The notes below the pieces were generated by a model, which had not been told where the DNA came from, ran no database searches, and saw nothing but the letters and a program-made list of their open reading frames with translations. From contig JACPGV010000010.1 of NCBI GenBank assembly GCA_016182385.1, forward strand, positions 1 through 37,599: 37,599 nt of DNA, given 5' to 3'. A program made the position numbers and the translations under genes. This DNA is from Candidatus Moraniibacteriota bacterium. GTDB lineage: Bacteria > Patescibacteriota > Minisyncoccia > Moranbacterales > UBA1568. How positions within the stretch are numbered: the stretch's first letter is position 1; every line of letters starts with the position of its first letter. Of the stretch, positions 30,854 to 37,599 are shown piece after piece.

Positions 30854-31807
30854 TTACTTCTTGTACTTTTCCTTTTTCATTTGATACATGAGGTCCTCTG
30901 TGAGTTTACGGTTGGATTTGATCATATCGGCGATAAAAGCGAAAATAAGCAGTTGGATGCCGATAATAAAGGCGACACTGGAAGTCAGGAGATAATTAAG
31001 GTAAGGAGTAACTTTGAAACCGCTGACAAAATAATTGATAAAAAATATAATAAAACCAAGAAACGCCAAAAGGACAAGTATGGTTGCCGGTACACCGAAA
31101 AATTTCATCGGCCGAACATCACGTACCGCTTTCAGAATGATACGACCGCTGTTGCCGACATAATTCATAATACTCTTGACCACGCGTGATTTTCGGCCTT
31201 CAAAATACGTGACCTCGACGGGCATCCAAACAATTTTCAGATCCTTACCCAAGGCGTCAATAATGGTTTCCTGTGTGTAGGTAAAATCACCGGGGAGATT
31301 GAGTTTGAGAAGAGTTTCACGGCTGTATACTCGAAAACCACACGTGAGATCCTTGATATTGACATTCATGAAGCTCCCGATAATTTTCGCAGCAAAGCGA
31401 TTGAGAACATCTTTCACAAAAGGAATATTTTTTGCCTTGAGGTGATCAAAACGATCGGCGCTTACCATATCGGCCTCATTTTTGAGAATCGGCTGAATGA
31501 GTTTTTTGATATCTTCCGGATCAAATTGTCCATCAGCATCAATATTGGCCATGATGTCCGCGCCATTTTCCAGAGCGCGAAAAGCGGCGTGACGAAAAGT
31601 CTTGCCGATACCGCGATTGACACCGTTCGTATAGACAAAATCCGCCCCAGCTTCTTTGGCTATCTGAAACGTGCGATCTTTCGAGCCATCATCAATGACT
31701 TGAACAAAAACTTCATCAATACCATCGATGATGCGGGGAACGCGTTTGATGGTACTGGCGATTTTCTCTTCTTCATTATAAGCCGGTAGATTGACGATGA
31801 GACGCAT
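30854..31807 (-). CDS. Family 2 glycosyltransferase, DPM1/GtrB-like with two C-terminal helices (317 aa)
   Basis: GT-A fold polyprenyl-phosphate sugar synthase-type enzyme. It opens RLIVNLPAYNEEEKI. The donor motif is QVIDDGSKDRT, the metal motif NIDADGQFDPED, and acceptor-side segments are DLTCGFRVYSRE and the QETIIDALGK region. Two C-terminal helices (about 240-262 and 275-297) anchor it. It is the second GT2 of this type in the window, so two different lipid-linked sugars may feed the three GT39-like enzymes. The start is 11 nt downstream of the small Cys-containing membrane protein. No SD. Confidence 0.92.
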   Translation of the reverse strand: MRLIVNLPAYNEEEKIASTIKRVPRIIDGIDEVFVQVIDDGSKDRTFQIAKEAGADFVYTNGVNRGIGKTFRHAAFRALENGADIMANIDADGQFDPEDIKKLIQPILKNEADMVSADRFDHLKAKNIPFVKDVLNRFAAKIIGSFMNVNIKDLTCGFRVYSRETLLKLNLPGDFTYTQETIIDALGKDLKIVWMPVEVTYFEGRKSRVVKSIMNYVGNSGRIILKAVRDVRPMKFFGVPATILVLLAFLGFIIFFINYFVSGFKVTPYLNYLLTSSVAFIIGIQLLIFAFIADMIKSNRKLTEDLMYQMKKEKYKK

Positions 31808-31818
31808 AATAAATAAGA

Positions 31819-32061
31819 TTATTCTTCTTTTTTTATAAGTATCTTTGGATCAAGACACTGAAAATCGCATGTTTCCTTCGCTCCATCCAAGCCGCTTTTA
31901 ATAAGATTATTTTGACACTGCGTGAGTTTTTCTTGGCAAGAATCCTTACTTTCATGAAAATAGTCGGTATTCACAGTATACCCGAAATAGGGCAAAACAA
32001 AATAGGCAATTGCGGCAACACCGGCCATCCATACAATAAGCTTGATTATTCCAAAAATCAT
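31819..32061 (-). CDS. Small membrane protein with paired cysteines (80 aa)
   Basis: A membrane helix (about residues 5-27) leads into a polar domain with four cysteines (DSCQEKLTQC and ETCDFQC), which on the outside could form two disulfides. I recognise the type as a small hypothetical protein seen beside nucleotide-sugar dehydrogenases in CPR genomes, but know no function. It lies 15 nt after the dehydrogenase stop, within the same operon. No SD. Confidence 0.68.
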   Translation of the reverse strand: MIFGIIKLIVWMAGVAAIAYFVLPYFGYTVNTDYFHESKDSCQEKLTQCQNNLIKSGLDGAKETCDFQCLDPKILIKKEE

Positions 32062-32076
32062 AGAGCGAGTGGTAGC

Positions 32077-33369
32077 TTATCGGCCGATACCGCGATAAAT
32101 AAAGGACTTTTCTTTGGAAAAAAGTTCCTTGTCGAGACAATTTTTCCCATCAATGATTGCTTTGATATCATATTTTTTGAGCAAAGCAGGCGTAAGTGCG
32201 TCTTTGAATTCTTTATGATCGGTAGCAAGGATAAGCGCTTGGGATTTTTTGAGAATCGCCTCGAGTGATTTCATCGTGGATTGTCTCTTTACGTGCGGAT
32301 CAAATGTTTCCACTTTACACTTGTGTTCCTTGAGATGCTCGATAATTTTAAATGAGGGGGATTCACGCAAATCGTCGATGTTGGCTTTATAGGAAAGCCC
32401 GAGTACGCCGACAACCGTATCCTTCATGGCTATACGCTTTTCATTGAGGGCGTCTTGCAGGCGTTCTACGGTATAGGCAGGCATGCCTTCGTTGGTTTCC
32501 ATGGCGTACTTAAGGAAGCCATGATTGAATCCTGATTCTTTGGCGCGTTCCACAAGGTAGTGTGGATCGACTGGAATACAGTGCCCGCCGACACCGCAGG
32601 AGGGGTAGTGTTTCATGAAGGCAAACGGCTTGGTCGCGGCACCATCGATAACATCTTTGACATCAATGCCGAGCGCATCAAATGACATGGCAATTTCATT
32701 GACGAACGCAATATTGATATTGCGAAACGAATTTTCAAGGATTTTGGTCGCTTCCGCCTCACGAATAGAACGCATCGGGCGAATTTCCGCGTCAATGATG
32801 GAGCGATAAAATTGTAAGGACATCTCGAGACCTTTCTTGTCGAACGAGCCGACAACACGAGGAATATTGGTAACGTCCCATTTCGGATCTCCGGGATTGA
32901 TGCGTTCAGGACAATGAGAAATAAAAATGTTTTTTCCAACCACAAACCCATGCTTTTCAAAAATCGGGCGCACCACTTCTTCAGAAACATAGGGATTGAC
33001 GGTGGACTCAAGAACAATAAGCGCGCCTTTTTTACAATGAGTGGCAACGGTTTCTGACGCACCGATCACTGGTCCGAGATCGGGATGGTGTAGGTGATCA
33101 ACCGGTGTCGGAACACAAATGATATGAATATCGGCTTGAGCAATATCAGAAGCGTTATTCGTCGCCTTGAAAGGATACTTGAGAAGATTTTCTTTCAGGA
33201 ATGTATCTTTTTTAAAAAGATTTTGTCCTTTTTTCAACAACTTAATTTTTTCTTCATCGATATCGAAACCAATAACCTCATAACCTTTTTCTTTGGCACG
33301 TACGGCAAGCGGCAGGCCGACATAACCAAGCCCGATAACCGCGACCGTTTTCAAATCATATTTTGCCAT
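32077..33369 (-). CDS. Nucleotide-sugar dehydrogenase, UDP-ManNAc/GlcNAc dehydrogenase type (430 aa)
   Basis: NAD-dependent dehydrogenase that makes UDP-N-acetyl-hexosaminuronic acid (WecC/WbpA group). Rossmann motif IGLGYVGLPLA (residues 12-22); middle helix SHCPERINPGDP; catalytic cysteine in PSCGVGGHCIPVDPHYL (Cys264). The GGHCIPVDPHYL motif separates this group from UDP-glucose dehydrogenases. The C-terminal domain has LGLSYKANIDDLRESPS. First gene of an eight-gene minus-strand operon running to 24800, driven by the promoter at 33399-33427. No SD. Exact sugar is not determined by sequence alone. Confidence 0.93.
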   Translation of the reverse strand: MAKYDLKTVAVIGLGYVGLPLAVRAKEKGYEVIGFDIDEEKIKLLKKGQNLFKKDTFLKENLLKYPFKATNNASDIAQADIHIICVPTPVDHLHHPDLGPVIGASETVATHCKKGALIVLESTVNPYVSEEVVRPIFEKHGFVVGKNIFISHCPERINPGDPKWDVTNIPRVVGSFDKKGLEMSLQFYRSIIDAEIRPMRSIREAEATKILENSFRNINIAFVNEIAMSFDALGIDVKDVIDGAATKPFAFMKHYPSCGVGGHCIPVDPHYLVERAKESGFNHGFLKYAMETNEGMPAYTVERLQDALNEKRIAMKDTVVGVLGLSYKANIDDLRESPSFKIIEHLKEHKCKVETFDPHVKRQSTMKSLEAILKKSQALILATDHKEFKDALTPALLKKYDIKAIIDGKNCLDKELFSKEKSFIYRGIGR

Positions 33370-33398
33370 AATAAAGCTTTAGGAATAACAATATGCTC

Positions 33399-33427
33399 AT
33401 TGTAGAAAAAAAGAGTGATATTGGCAA
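33399..33427 (-). promoter_or_regulatory. Promoter of the large minus-strand glycan operon
   Basis: Minus strand TTGCCA (33422-33427), 17-nt spacer, TACAAT (33399-33404), a start near 33392 and a leader of about 22 nt. Both boxes match consensus at five of six. Confidence 0.78.
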
Positions 33428-33436
33428 CCCGAACCA

Positions 33437-33464
33437 TTGACTTTTTCAAAAAAGAACATACACT
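33437..33464 (+). promoter_or_regulatory. Promoter of the 33518-33964 gene
   Basis: TTGACT (33437-33442), 16-nt spacer, TACACT (33459-33464). A 5-bp CGACA/TGTCG hairpin lies in the leader (about 33479-33493). It is divergent from the operon promoter at 33399-33427, 10 nt away. Confidence 0.6.
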
Positions 33465-33517
33465 TGAGCCTATGTGGTCGACACCTATTGTCGGGAGTTT
33501 TTTAAAAGGAGAGAAAG

Positions 33518-33964
33518 ATGGAACATGATGTTGTCGTTGTTGGTATCGGACCAATGGGAGCCACAATGGTTACGTGGCTTACGCGGATAGTTCCGGCGGA
33601 AAGAATCGTGGTAGTGGACGCGTTTGATCAAAAAAAATCCGGCAAAGAACATCTCGAAAGAATTTTACCTGGTCTTACGCAAAACGGCGGGGTTATTTAT
33701 TTGCAAGAGATGGGTGATCACATTGAAAACACCCATAAAAAAGAGGTGTATGCGCCCGTAAGTGAATGCGGGATCGCAATCATCGTTTCTCCCTGCGACG
33801 AGGATGCTCCCATTTCATGGGAACGGACCGGAGAGCAAATTCGTTTGCTCATACGCCAAAGTATTGATACACATATCGTTCTTCGTCAACACACGGAGAA
33901 ACGAATGTTGGAAGTTACCATGCTTGTGGAGGCGTTTCTCATTCTTTCTCTCGAATCTCCTTAA
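33518..33964 (+). CDS. Small Rossmann-like protein, 148 aa
   Basis: The N-terminus VVVVGIGPMGATMVTWLTRI followed by ERIVVVDAFDQ is a beta-alpha-beta unit with a GxGxxG-like loop (GIGPMG) and an acidic end of strand two, so NAD(H) or FAD binding is likely. The remainder (GIAIIVSPCDEDAPISWERTG) is unrecognised. It is much shorter than full dehydrogenases, so it may be a stand-alone Rossmann domain, a regulator or a decayed enzyme. It has a good SD (AAAAGGAG before the ATG), its own promoter and a terminator. It is divergent from the nucleotide-sugar dehydrogenase operon. Confidence 0.65.
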   Translation: MEHDVVVVGIGPMGATMVTWLTRIVPAERIVVVDAFDQKKSGKEHLERILPGLTQNGGVIYLQEMGDHIENTHKKEVYAPVSECGIAIIVSPCDEDAPISWERTGEQIRLLIRQSIDTHIVLRQHTEKRMLEVTMLVEAFLILSLESP

Positions 33965-33971
33965 AACAAAA

Positions 33972-34009
33972 CCGGGGGTGGAACGTAACTTCCTCCCTGG
34001 CTTTTTCTT
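33972..34009 (+). terminator. Intrinsic terminator of the 33518-33964 gene
   Basis: GC-rich arms 33972-33982 and 33991-34000 pair with two wobbles and one bulge, then CTTTTTCTT. The rest of the gap to 34229 is AT-rich; apart from the promoter at 34165-34194 I see nothing firm in it. Confidence 0.7.
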
Positions 34010-34164
34010 GACTTTTTTATGAAAAATTTATCAAGTAAAAATCGCGGTGGTTAAGGAAAAGTTTTCCGATATTACTATGGCACTCGAAAATTTGTGTGTG
34101 GCGACATCGGCCTTTTTAACTGACTAAGAAAAGTTGTAAAGTACCAAGAAAATAAAATTTCAAC

Positions 34165-34194
34165 TTGTTATTATTTAGAAGAAAGAGATATACT
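34165..34194 (+). promoter_or_regulatory. Promoter of the hydrolase gene
   Basis: TTGTTA (34165-34170), 18-nt spacer, TATACT (34189-34194), leader of about 29 nt. Confidence 0.6.
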
Positions 34195-34229
34195 GTTTTT
34201 AGGGTTTTTCAGAAAATTATCAGGAATAT

Positions 34230-34994
34230 ATGATAATCAAGAATCGGAAAAAAGAAAATATAGCAGTCACTCTTGATAAAAATAATAAGGCCTGCGGGCT
34301 GGTGTTTGTTATGCATGGACTTGGCGGATTTAAAGAGCAGTCGCATATACAAATGCTCATAGATATTTTTAAAAAAAAGAATTACACAGTCGTGAGTTTT
34401 GATACGACTAATTCCTTCGGAGAAAGCGGTGGAAACTATTCGGACGCGACTGCGACAAATTATTATGAAGATTTGGAAGATGTAATTGCTTGGGCAAAAA
34501 ATAATTCTTGGTATGAGGAGCCATTCGTTTTAACCGGGCACAGTCTTGGTGGGTTGTCCGTAGCGCTTTTTGCGGAAAAATATCCAAATAGAGTCAAGGC
34601 GCTAGCGCCGCTATCTGCTGTTGTTTCTGGAAAATTATGGAAGCAGATTCAAGATAAAAAAGTATTGGAAAATTGGAAAAAAGATGGGACTTGGAAAAGA
34701 GGAGAGAACGTTTCGAAACCAGGAACAATAAAGATTCTGAAGTGGGCTTTTGCTGAAGACATCATGAAGTATGATCTGCTAGAAAATGTAGAGAAACTAA
34801 CAATGCCCGTACTCATGATTGTCGGAAGGGATGATTCTACTGTACCTGTTTTTCATCAGAAGATTCTCTTTGAAAAATTATCGGGTAAAAAAGAGTTACA
34901 CGTAATTGAGAATGCTGGTCATACCTTTAGAGAGAAGAACCATTTAAGTGAAATTGAAAAGATCCTGGCAGGATGGCTAGATTCTCTCGATTAG
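34230..34994 (+). CDS. Alpha/beta hydrolase (254 aa)
   Basis: Serine hydrolase of the alpha/beta fold, esterase or peptidase-like. Oxyanion loop MHGLGG (28-33). Nucleophile elbow GHSLGG with Ser105. Acid residue in VGRDDSTVPV (Asp201/202). Catalytic His231 in NAGHTF. The SFDTTNSFGESGGNYSDAT segment resembles feruloyl-esterase-like and S9-like hydrolases. No signal peptide, so it is cytoplasmic. The leader has only a weak AGGA. The acyltransferase-like gene follows after 32 nt; together they may act on lipids or acyl esters. Substrate unknown. Confidence 0.88.
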   Translation: MIIKNRKKENIAVTLDKNNKACGLVFVMHGLGGFKEQSHIQMLIDIFKKKNYTVVSFDTTNSFGESGGNYSDATATNYYEDLEDVIAWAKNNSWYEEPFVLTGHSLGGLSVALFAEKYPNRVKALAPLSAVVSGKLWKQIQDKKVLENWKKDGTWKRGENVSKPGTIKILKWAFAEDIMKYDLLENVEKLTMPVLMIVGRDDSTVPVFHQKILFEKLSGKKELHVIENAGHTFREKNHLSEIEKILAGWLDSLD

Positions 34995-35026
34995 TGAAAC
35001 GATGATAGTTATATCGTGCTATTTTT

Positions 35027-35752
35027 ATGAAAGGATTTTTTGAGCGACCAATACTTGAGAATAGAGAGGAAACCGAAAGAAAATACCGACTCTCGGTAGA
35101 GGAGTATTTTTTAGGATTAAAAGAATTTAACGTGCTAGTGGAAGAAGTTGAAAAAATGATTATTGTTTCTGTTACTGATAGAGAAAATATTCTTTCCAAA
35201 ATAAAAGATCCTATCATTTTTGTTTCGAATCATCCGAAAATCGATAGGTCTCTCTGTATTCCGGCAGACAAAATCCAGAATATGAAGGGTGGAAATATCT
35301 TTGGTTTTGATCGATTTAACTATCCTATTGTTCGCCAACTAATGCTAAGAAATCTTTTAAAAAGACCTTTTTCGACAGTTTCTCTCGACAATGGATGGCG
35401 AGAGGCAATGGAGGATTGTTGGCATACGATAATAACAAGAGGAGGAAGTAATAGGATTATTGAGATAGTTAAAAAGCACGTAACTGGTCAATCGCTCGTC
35501 ATCTACCCGGAGGGAAAGTCAACCGCAAAAACAGAGATGTTTTCTTTTCATTCTGGGTTTCTCCATTTGGCACGTTTATTAGATTTTAAAAAAATTGTAC
35601 TCGGTATTTCATCGCCGATTTTGTCCATCGGGGGAGAAAACAAAATGAGCGTTATTGATGTTGCAGAAATACCTCATAGTGATGAGGATGCACAAAAATT
35701 TATTGAGCACATCTATGAAAAAATAGCTACAGAATTAAAGATGTACGGATAA
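35027..35752 (+). CDS. PlsC-like acyltransferase (241 aa)
   Basis: Resembles the lysophospholipid acyltransferase superfamily. FVSNHPKIDRS (about residues 64-74) occupies the place of the catalytic NHxxxxD motif but has only three residues between His and Asp, and VIYPEGKSTAKTEMFSFHSGFLHLA (about 163-187) matches the FPEGTRS...G...A motif. There is no obvious membrane helix beyond weak amphipathic segments. Either the acidic partner is shifted or the protein is a non-canonical member. It follows the hydrolase by 32 nt, probably in one transcript. No SD. Confidence 0.6.
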   Translation: MKGFFERPILENREETERKYRLSVEEYFLGLKEFNVLVEEVEKMIIVSVTDRENILSKIKDPIIFVSNHPKIDRSLCIPADKIQNMKGGNIFGFDRFNYPIVRQLMLRNLLKRPFSTVSLDNGWREAMEDCWHTIITRGGSNRIIEIVKKHVTGQSLVIYPEGKSTAKTEMFSFHSGFLHLARLLDFKKIVLGISSPILSIGGENKMSVIDVAEIPHSDEDAQKFIEHIYEKIATELKMYG

Positions 35753-35810
35753 AATGATTCAAAAAATGACCTTTATTTCAATTATGTAACTTAACAAAAG
35801 GAGAAAATTT

Positions 35811-36692
35811 ATGGATTGGATATTTCTTTCATTCCTGGCGGCTTTTGGACAGGCGTTTGGATGGGCACTCAAGAAGAAGACGCTTGAGAATAAAGGCGTG
35901 AATAACACGCTTGGGGCGGTGTCATTTTTTTCAGCCGGTATCATCCTCGTAATCATGTGGGGTGTACAAAGTGATTGGATTGTGCCGGCGATGACGGAGC
36001 GATTCATACTTGCAACGATGATTGTTATCGTGTTGAACATTGTCGCGGCGTGGGCGGGATATCGTGCCCTCAATAAAGCCGCACTTTCGACACTTATGCC
36101 GTTCATCGCACTCACTTCGCTCGCAATAGTTCCGGTGGAATACCTTCTTCGTGGTATTCTTCCCAGCCCTTTACAGATAGTCGGCATGGTAGTCGTTATC
36201 GCGGGGGCAATCCTTTTTGCCGCAAAAAAACTACCAGGGAAGGAAGCGCTTGCGGCAGCCGGATATTTTGCAGTAACACTTCTCTGTTATTCCGTTACCG
36301 CACCTTTTATGGCAGTAGCGGTCGAGGAATCGGGCAGTGGACTTTTCTCAGCAACGGTTTTTCATCTTGGTATTGCGGTAGGGTTTATTCCACTCATGGT
36401 GCGAGCTAAAGAAAGTGGTGTCGTCAGCATGCTTCGAACAAATGGCGAATGGAAAAAAATTCTTTGGCTTATGATCGCGACCGGAGGAGTAATCGCGCTT
36501 CTTGAGAACGGGCCGGCAACAATAGCCCTTGAGACCGCGAAGGCAAGTGAAGTATTCGCCATCAAACGTGTCATGCCGTTTTTTGCTCTTATTCTCGGTA
36601 TCATAATGTTCGGAGAAAAAGTGACTCGGCGGCATATCGCCGGCACAGCGCTCCTTGTTTTGGGATCGATGTGTATTATTTGGTTTCGTTAA
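35811..36692 (+). CDS. EamA/DMT-family transporter (293 aa)
   Basis: Ten predicted membrane helices arranged as two EamA repeats of five, as in drug/metabolite exporters. Helices include WIFLSFLAAFGQAFGWAL (1), IVGMVVVIAGAILFA (5) and the closing HIAGTALLVLGSMCIIWF (10); the late PFFALILGIIMFGEKVTRRH is typical of the family. It has a strong SD (AAAAGGAG) before the ATG. The terminator at 36703-36737 follows. It is a single-gene unit; substrate unknown. Confidence 0.88.
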   Translation: MDWIFLSFLAAFGQAFGWALKKKTLENKGVNNTLGAVSFFSAGIILVIMWGVQSDWIVPAMTERFILATMIVIVLNIVAAWAGYRALNKAALSTLMPFIALTSLAIVPVEYLLRGILPSPLQIVGMVVVIAGAILFAAKKLPGKEALAAAGYFAVTLLCYSVTAPFMAVAVEESGSGLFSATVFHLGIAVGFIPLMVRAKESGVVSMLRTNGEWKKILWLMIATGGVIALLENGPATIALETAKASEVFAIKRVMPFFALILGIIMFGEKVTRRHIAGTALLVLGSMCIIWFR

Positions 36693-36702
36693 CACGTGAA
36701 TG

Positions 36703-36737
36703 AAACAGGATTTCGAAGGGAGTCCTGTTTTTCTTTT
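36703..36737 (+). terminator. Intrinsic terminator after the EamA gene
   Basis: Stem AAACAGGA (36703-36710) with TCCTGTTT (36723-36730), then TTCTTTTG. Confidence 0.82.
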
Positions 36738-36752
36738 GTTTTTGCAAAGAGG

Positions 36753-36758
36753 TATACT
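36753..36758 (+). promoter_or_regulatory. Candidate -10 box of the 36794 gene
   Basis: TATACT at 36753-36758 in the context GGTATACTTGG, like the one at 525-530. No good -35; leader of about 30 nt. Confidence 0.35.
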
Positions 36759-36793
36759 TGGAATAAATACTGTATTATTTGATTTTTATTGTT

Positions 36794-37402
36794 ATGTTTC
36801 TCACCCCGAAAATTGAAAGGGCGATTGTTCGAGCCACACTTCTCCATGAGCATCAACGACGGAAAGTAAATCGAGTGCCGTATATTGTGCATCCGTACGC
36901 GGTAGCGTTTCTTCTTGCGCACTATGTTGATGATGAAGACGTGATTATTGCCGGACTCCTTCACGACGTCCTCGAGGACGTGCCGCATTATGCGGAAGAA
37001 AATTTGCGTGAAGAATTTGGCGAACGAGCTTTTCGAATCGTCAAAGAAGTGACGGAAGATATGACACAGGCGGAAAAGAAGAATCACGACCAGCGATCAG
37101 CGCGTTGGCTTGAACGAAAGAAAAAGTATCTTCTAAATCTTTCTGATGACAGTGAAGAGGCACTTTTGGTTGTTGCCGCTGACAAAATTCATAACCTCCG
37201 CTCCTTTCTTGAGGATTACACACGTCATGGTGAAGTCATTTGGTCACAACTTAACACCAAAAAAGAGGGAATGCTGTGGTTTTATGGTGAAGTAGTAAAA
37301 ATCATTACTCGTCGTTTACATCATCCGCTCGCCGATGAGCTCAAAAAAACCTTTATTGAAGCAAAAAATAGAGTATCTGGCGAGGATATTTTTTCGCAAT
37401 AA
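36794..37402 (+). CDS. SpoT/MESH1-like HD phosphohydrolase (202 aa)
   Basis: HD-domain hydrolase resembling the (p)ppGpp-hydrolase half of RelA/SpoT. Motifs: HEHQRRKVNRVPYIVHPYAVAF (His33), LLHDVLEDV (His57-Asp58, Glu61-Asp62) and VVAADKIHNLRS (Asp130), the expected order of metal ligands. The synthetase, TGS and ACT domains are absent, so it is a small alarmone hydrolase-type protein or a related nucleotide phosphohydrolase. The start at ATG 36794; the frame extends five codons further to a TTG. No SD. Confidence 0.85.
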   Translation: MFLTPKIERAIVRATLLHEHQRRKVNRVPYIVHPYAVAFLLAHYVDDEDVIIAGLLHDVLEDVPHYAEENLREEFGERAFRIVKEVTEDMTQAEKKNHDQRSARWLERKKKYLLNLSDDSEEALLVVAADKIHNLRSFLEDYTRHGEVIWSQLNTKKEGMLWFYGEVVKIITRRLHHPLADELKKTFIEAKNRVSGEDIFSQ

Positions 37403-37413
37403 CTATCCACTTA

Positions 37414-37442
37414 TTGACAAAATAAAAGGAATCTGCTACAAT
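37414..37442 (+). promoter_or_regulatory. Strong promoter facing the right-edge IS30 element
   Basis: Perfect TTGACA (37414-37419), 17-nt spacer, TACAAT (37437-37442). Predicted start near 37449. No plus-strand gene follows before the IS end at 37475, so its natural target has apparently been separated by the insertion. Confidence 0.8.
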
Positions 37443-37474
37443 TGGTCGCATAAGGTTCCCTAAATTCACCCCTC

Positions 37475-37599
37475 AATTAGGACACTTGAGAAAAACAAAG
37501 ATTACTTTTCTCTAACAATACACCATTTTCCCGTGCCACTTCCAGTGCCGAGCGATACCCGAGGATTTTCCTCGGTTTTTCGTTGATTAATTGTACTGC
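37475..37599 (-). mobile_element. IS30-family insertion sequence, 3' end, cut by the window edge
   Basis: Right-edge IS fragment on the minus strand. AATTAGGACACT at 37475-37486 matches the terminal repeat of the left element (113-124) in inverted orientation, and the transposase stop codon lies inside it. Target-site duplication cannot be judged because each element shows only one end. Confidence 0.75.
37477..37599 (-). CDS. IS30-family transposase, C-terminal fragment (partial)
   Basis: Last 40 codons of a transposase entering from the right edge and ending at TAA (37479-37477). The segment LINEKPRKILGYRSALEVA is the conserved end of the IS30 DDE domain (normally LN-xRPRK-LG-xTP-E). The C-terminal ENGVLLEKSNLCFSQVS tail runs into the terminal repeat. 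The N-terminus is outside the window. Same strand as the left-edge fragment, so the two cannot be one continuous copy within this window. Confidence 0.82.
   Translation of the reverse strand, partial: AVQLINEKPRKILGYRSALEVARENGVLLEKSNLCFSQVS

Noticed and set aside
34000-34165. Structured RNA in the gap before the hydrolase (CCGAT/ATCGG arms at 34066-34070 and 34106-34110)
   Set aside because: The pairing is short, the inner part does not fold convincingly, and no promoter-terminator frame supports it.
1-37599. A 37-kb composite transposon made by the two flanking IS30 copies
   Set aside because: The segment carries secA, hpf and a tRNA, which are core chromosomal genes; an assembly broken at repeated IS copies is simpler.
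1-37599. CRISPR array or classical defence island
   Set aside because: No regularly spaced direct repeats and no cas, restriction-modification or toxin-antitoxin genes were recognised.

Overview
The window reads as chromosome from an uncultured Patescibacteria (CPR) bacterium, most likely Parcubacteria-like. The evidence is indirect: moderate-to-low GC, an hpf-secA pair beside tiny membrane proteins, many genes with no Shine-Dalgarno (SD) sequence, a very large share of envelope-glycan genes, and a reverse transcriptase and Avd protein of the type I associate with CPR diversity-generating retroelements. TGA is used as a stop codon, so the alternative code of Gracilibacteria/SR1 is not in use. 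The lineage is inference; no 16S rRNA or complete marker set is present.

Layout. Both edges are cut inside IS30-family elements in the same orientation: 1-124 holds the 5' end of a transposase and 37475-37599 the 3' end of one. Region 215-6800 is housekeeping: a small Cys-rich protein, a small membrane protein, hpf, secA, a dCMP-deaminase-like enzyme, an HD + DUF1653 pair bracketed by a perfect 26-bp inverted repeat, a candidate minus-strand structured RNA (5441-5613), an L,D-transpeptidase and a small membrane protein. A tRNA-Ala(CGC) lies at 6890-6963.

Region 7001-9654 is a complete diversity-generating retroelement (DGR): a variable protein gene with its own promoter and terminator, a template repeat (TR) between a candidate promoter and an intrinsic terminator, an avd gene on the opposite strand, and a reverse transcriptase. 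TR and VR are 121 nt long and differ at 15 positions, every one an adenine in TR. A run of ten G lies where the 5' ends of avd and the RT reading frame overlap.

Region 9822-33369 is a large surface-polysaccharide and glycosylation locus. It has a plus-strand block (GT2, UDP-glucose dehydrogenase, GT4, flippase-like membrane protein), three GT39/PMT-like membrane proteins with a membrane-anchored metallophosphoesterase, a Wzx-type flippase coupled to a thymidylate-kinase-like gene, and an eight-gene minus-strand operon. That operon starts with a UDP-ManNAc-dehydrogenase-type enzyme and ends, unexpectedly, with a divergent RtcB-type RNA ligase. Together these genes would make nucleotide sugars (including uronic acids), assemble and flip lipid-linked glycans, and transfer sugars from polyprenyl carriers.

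Region 33518-37402 holds single genes: a small Rossmann-like orphan, an alpha/beta hydrolase, a PlsC-like acyltransferase, an EamA-family transporter and a SpoT-like HD hydrolase. Just beyond them a strong promoter (37414-37442) points into the right-hand IS30 element and has no gene left to drive.
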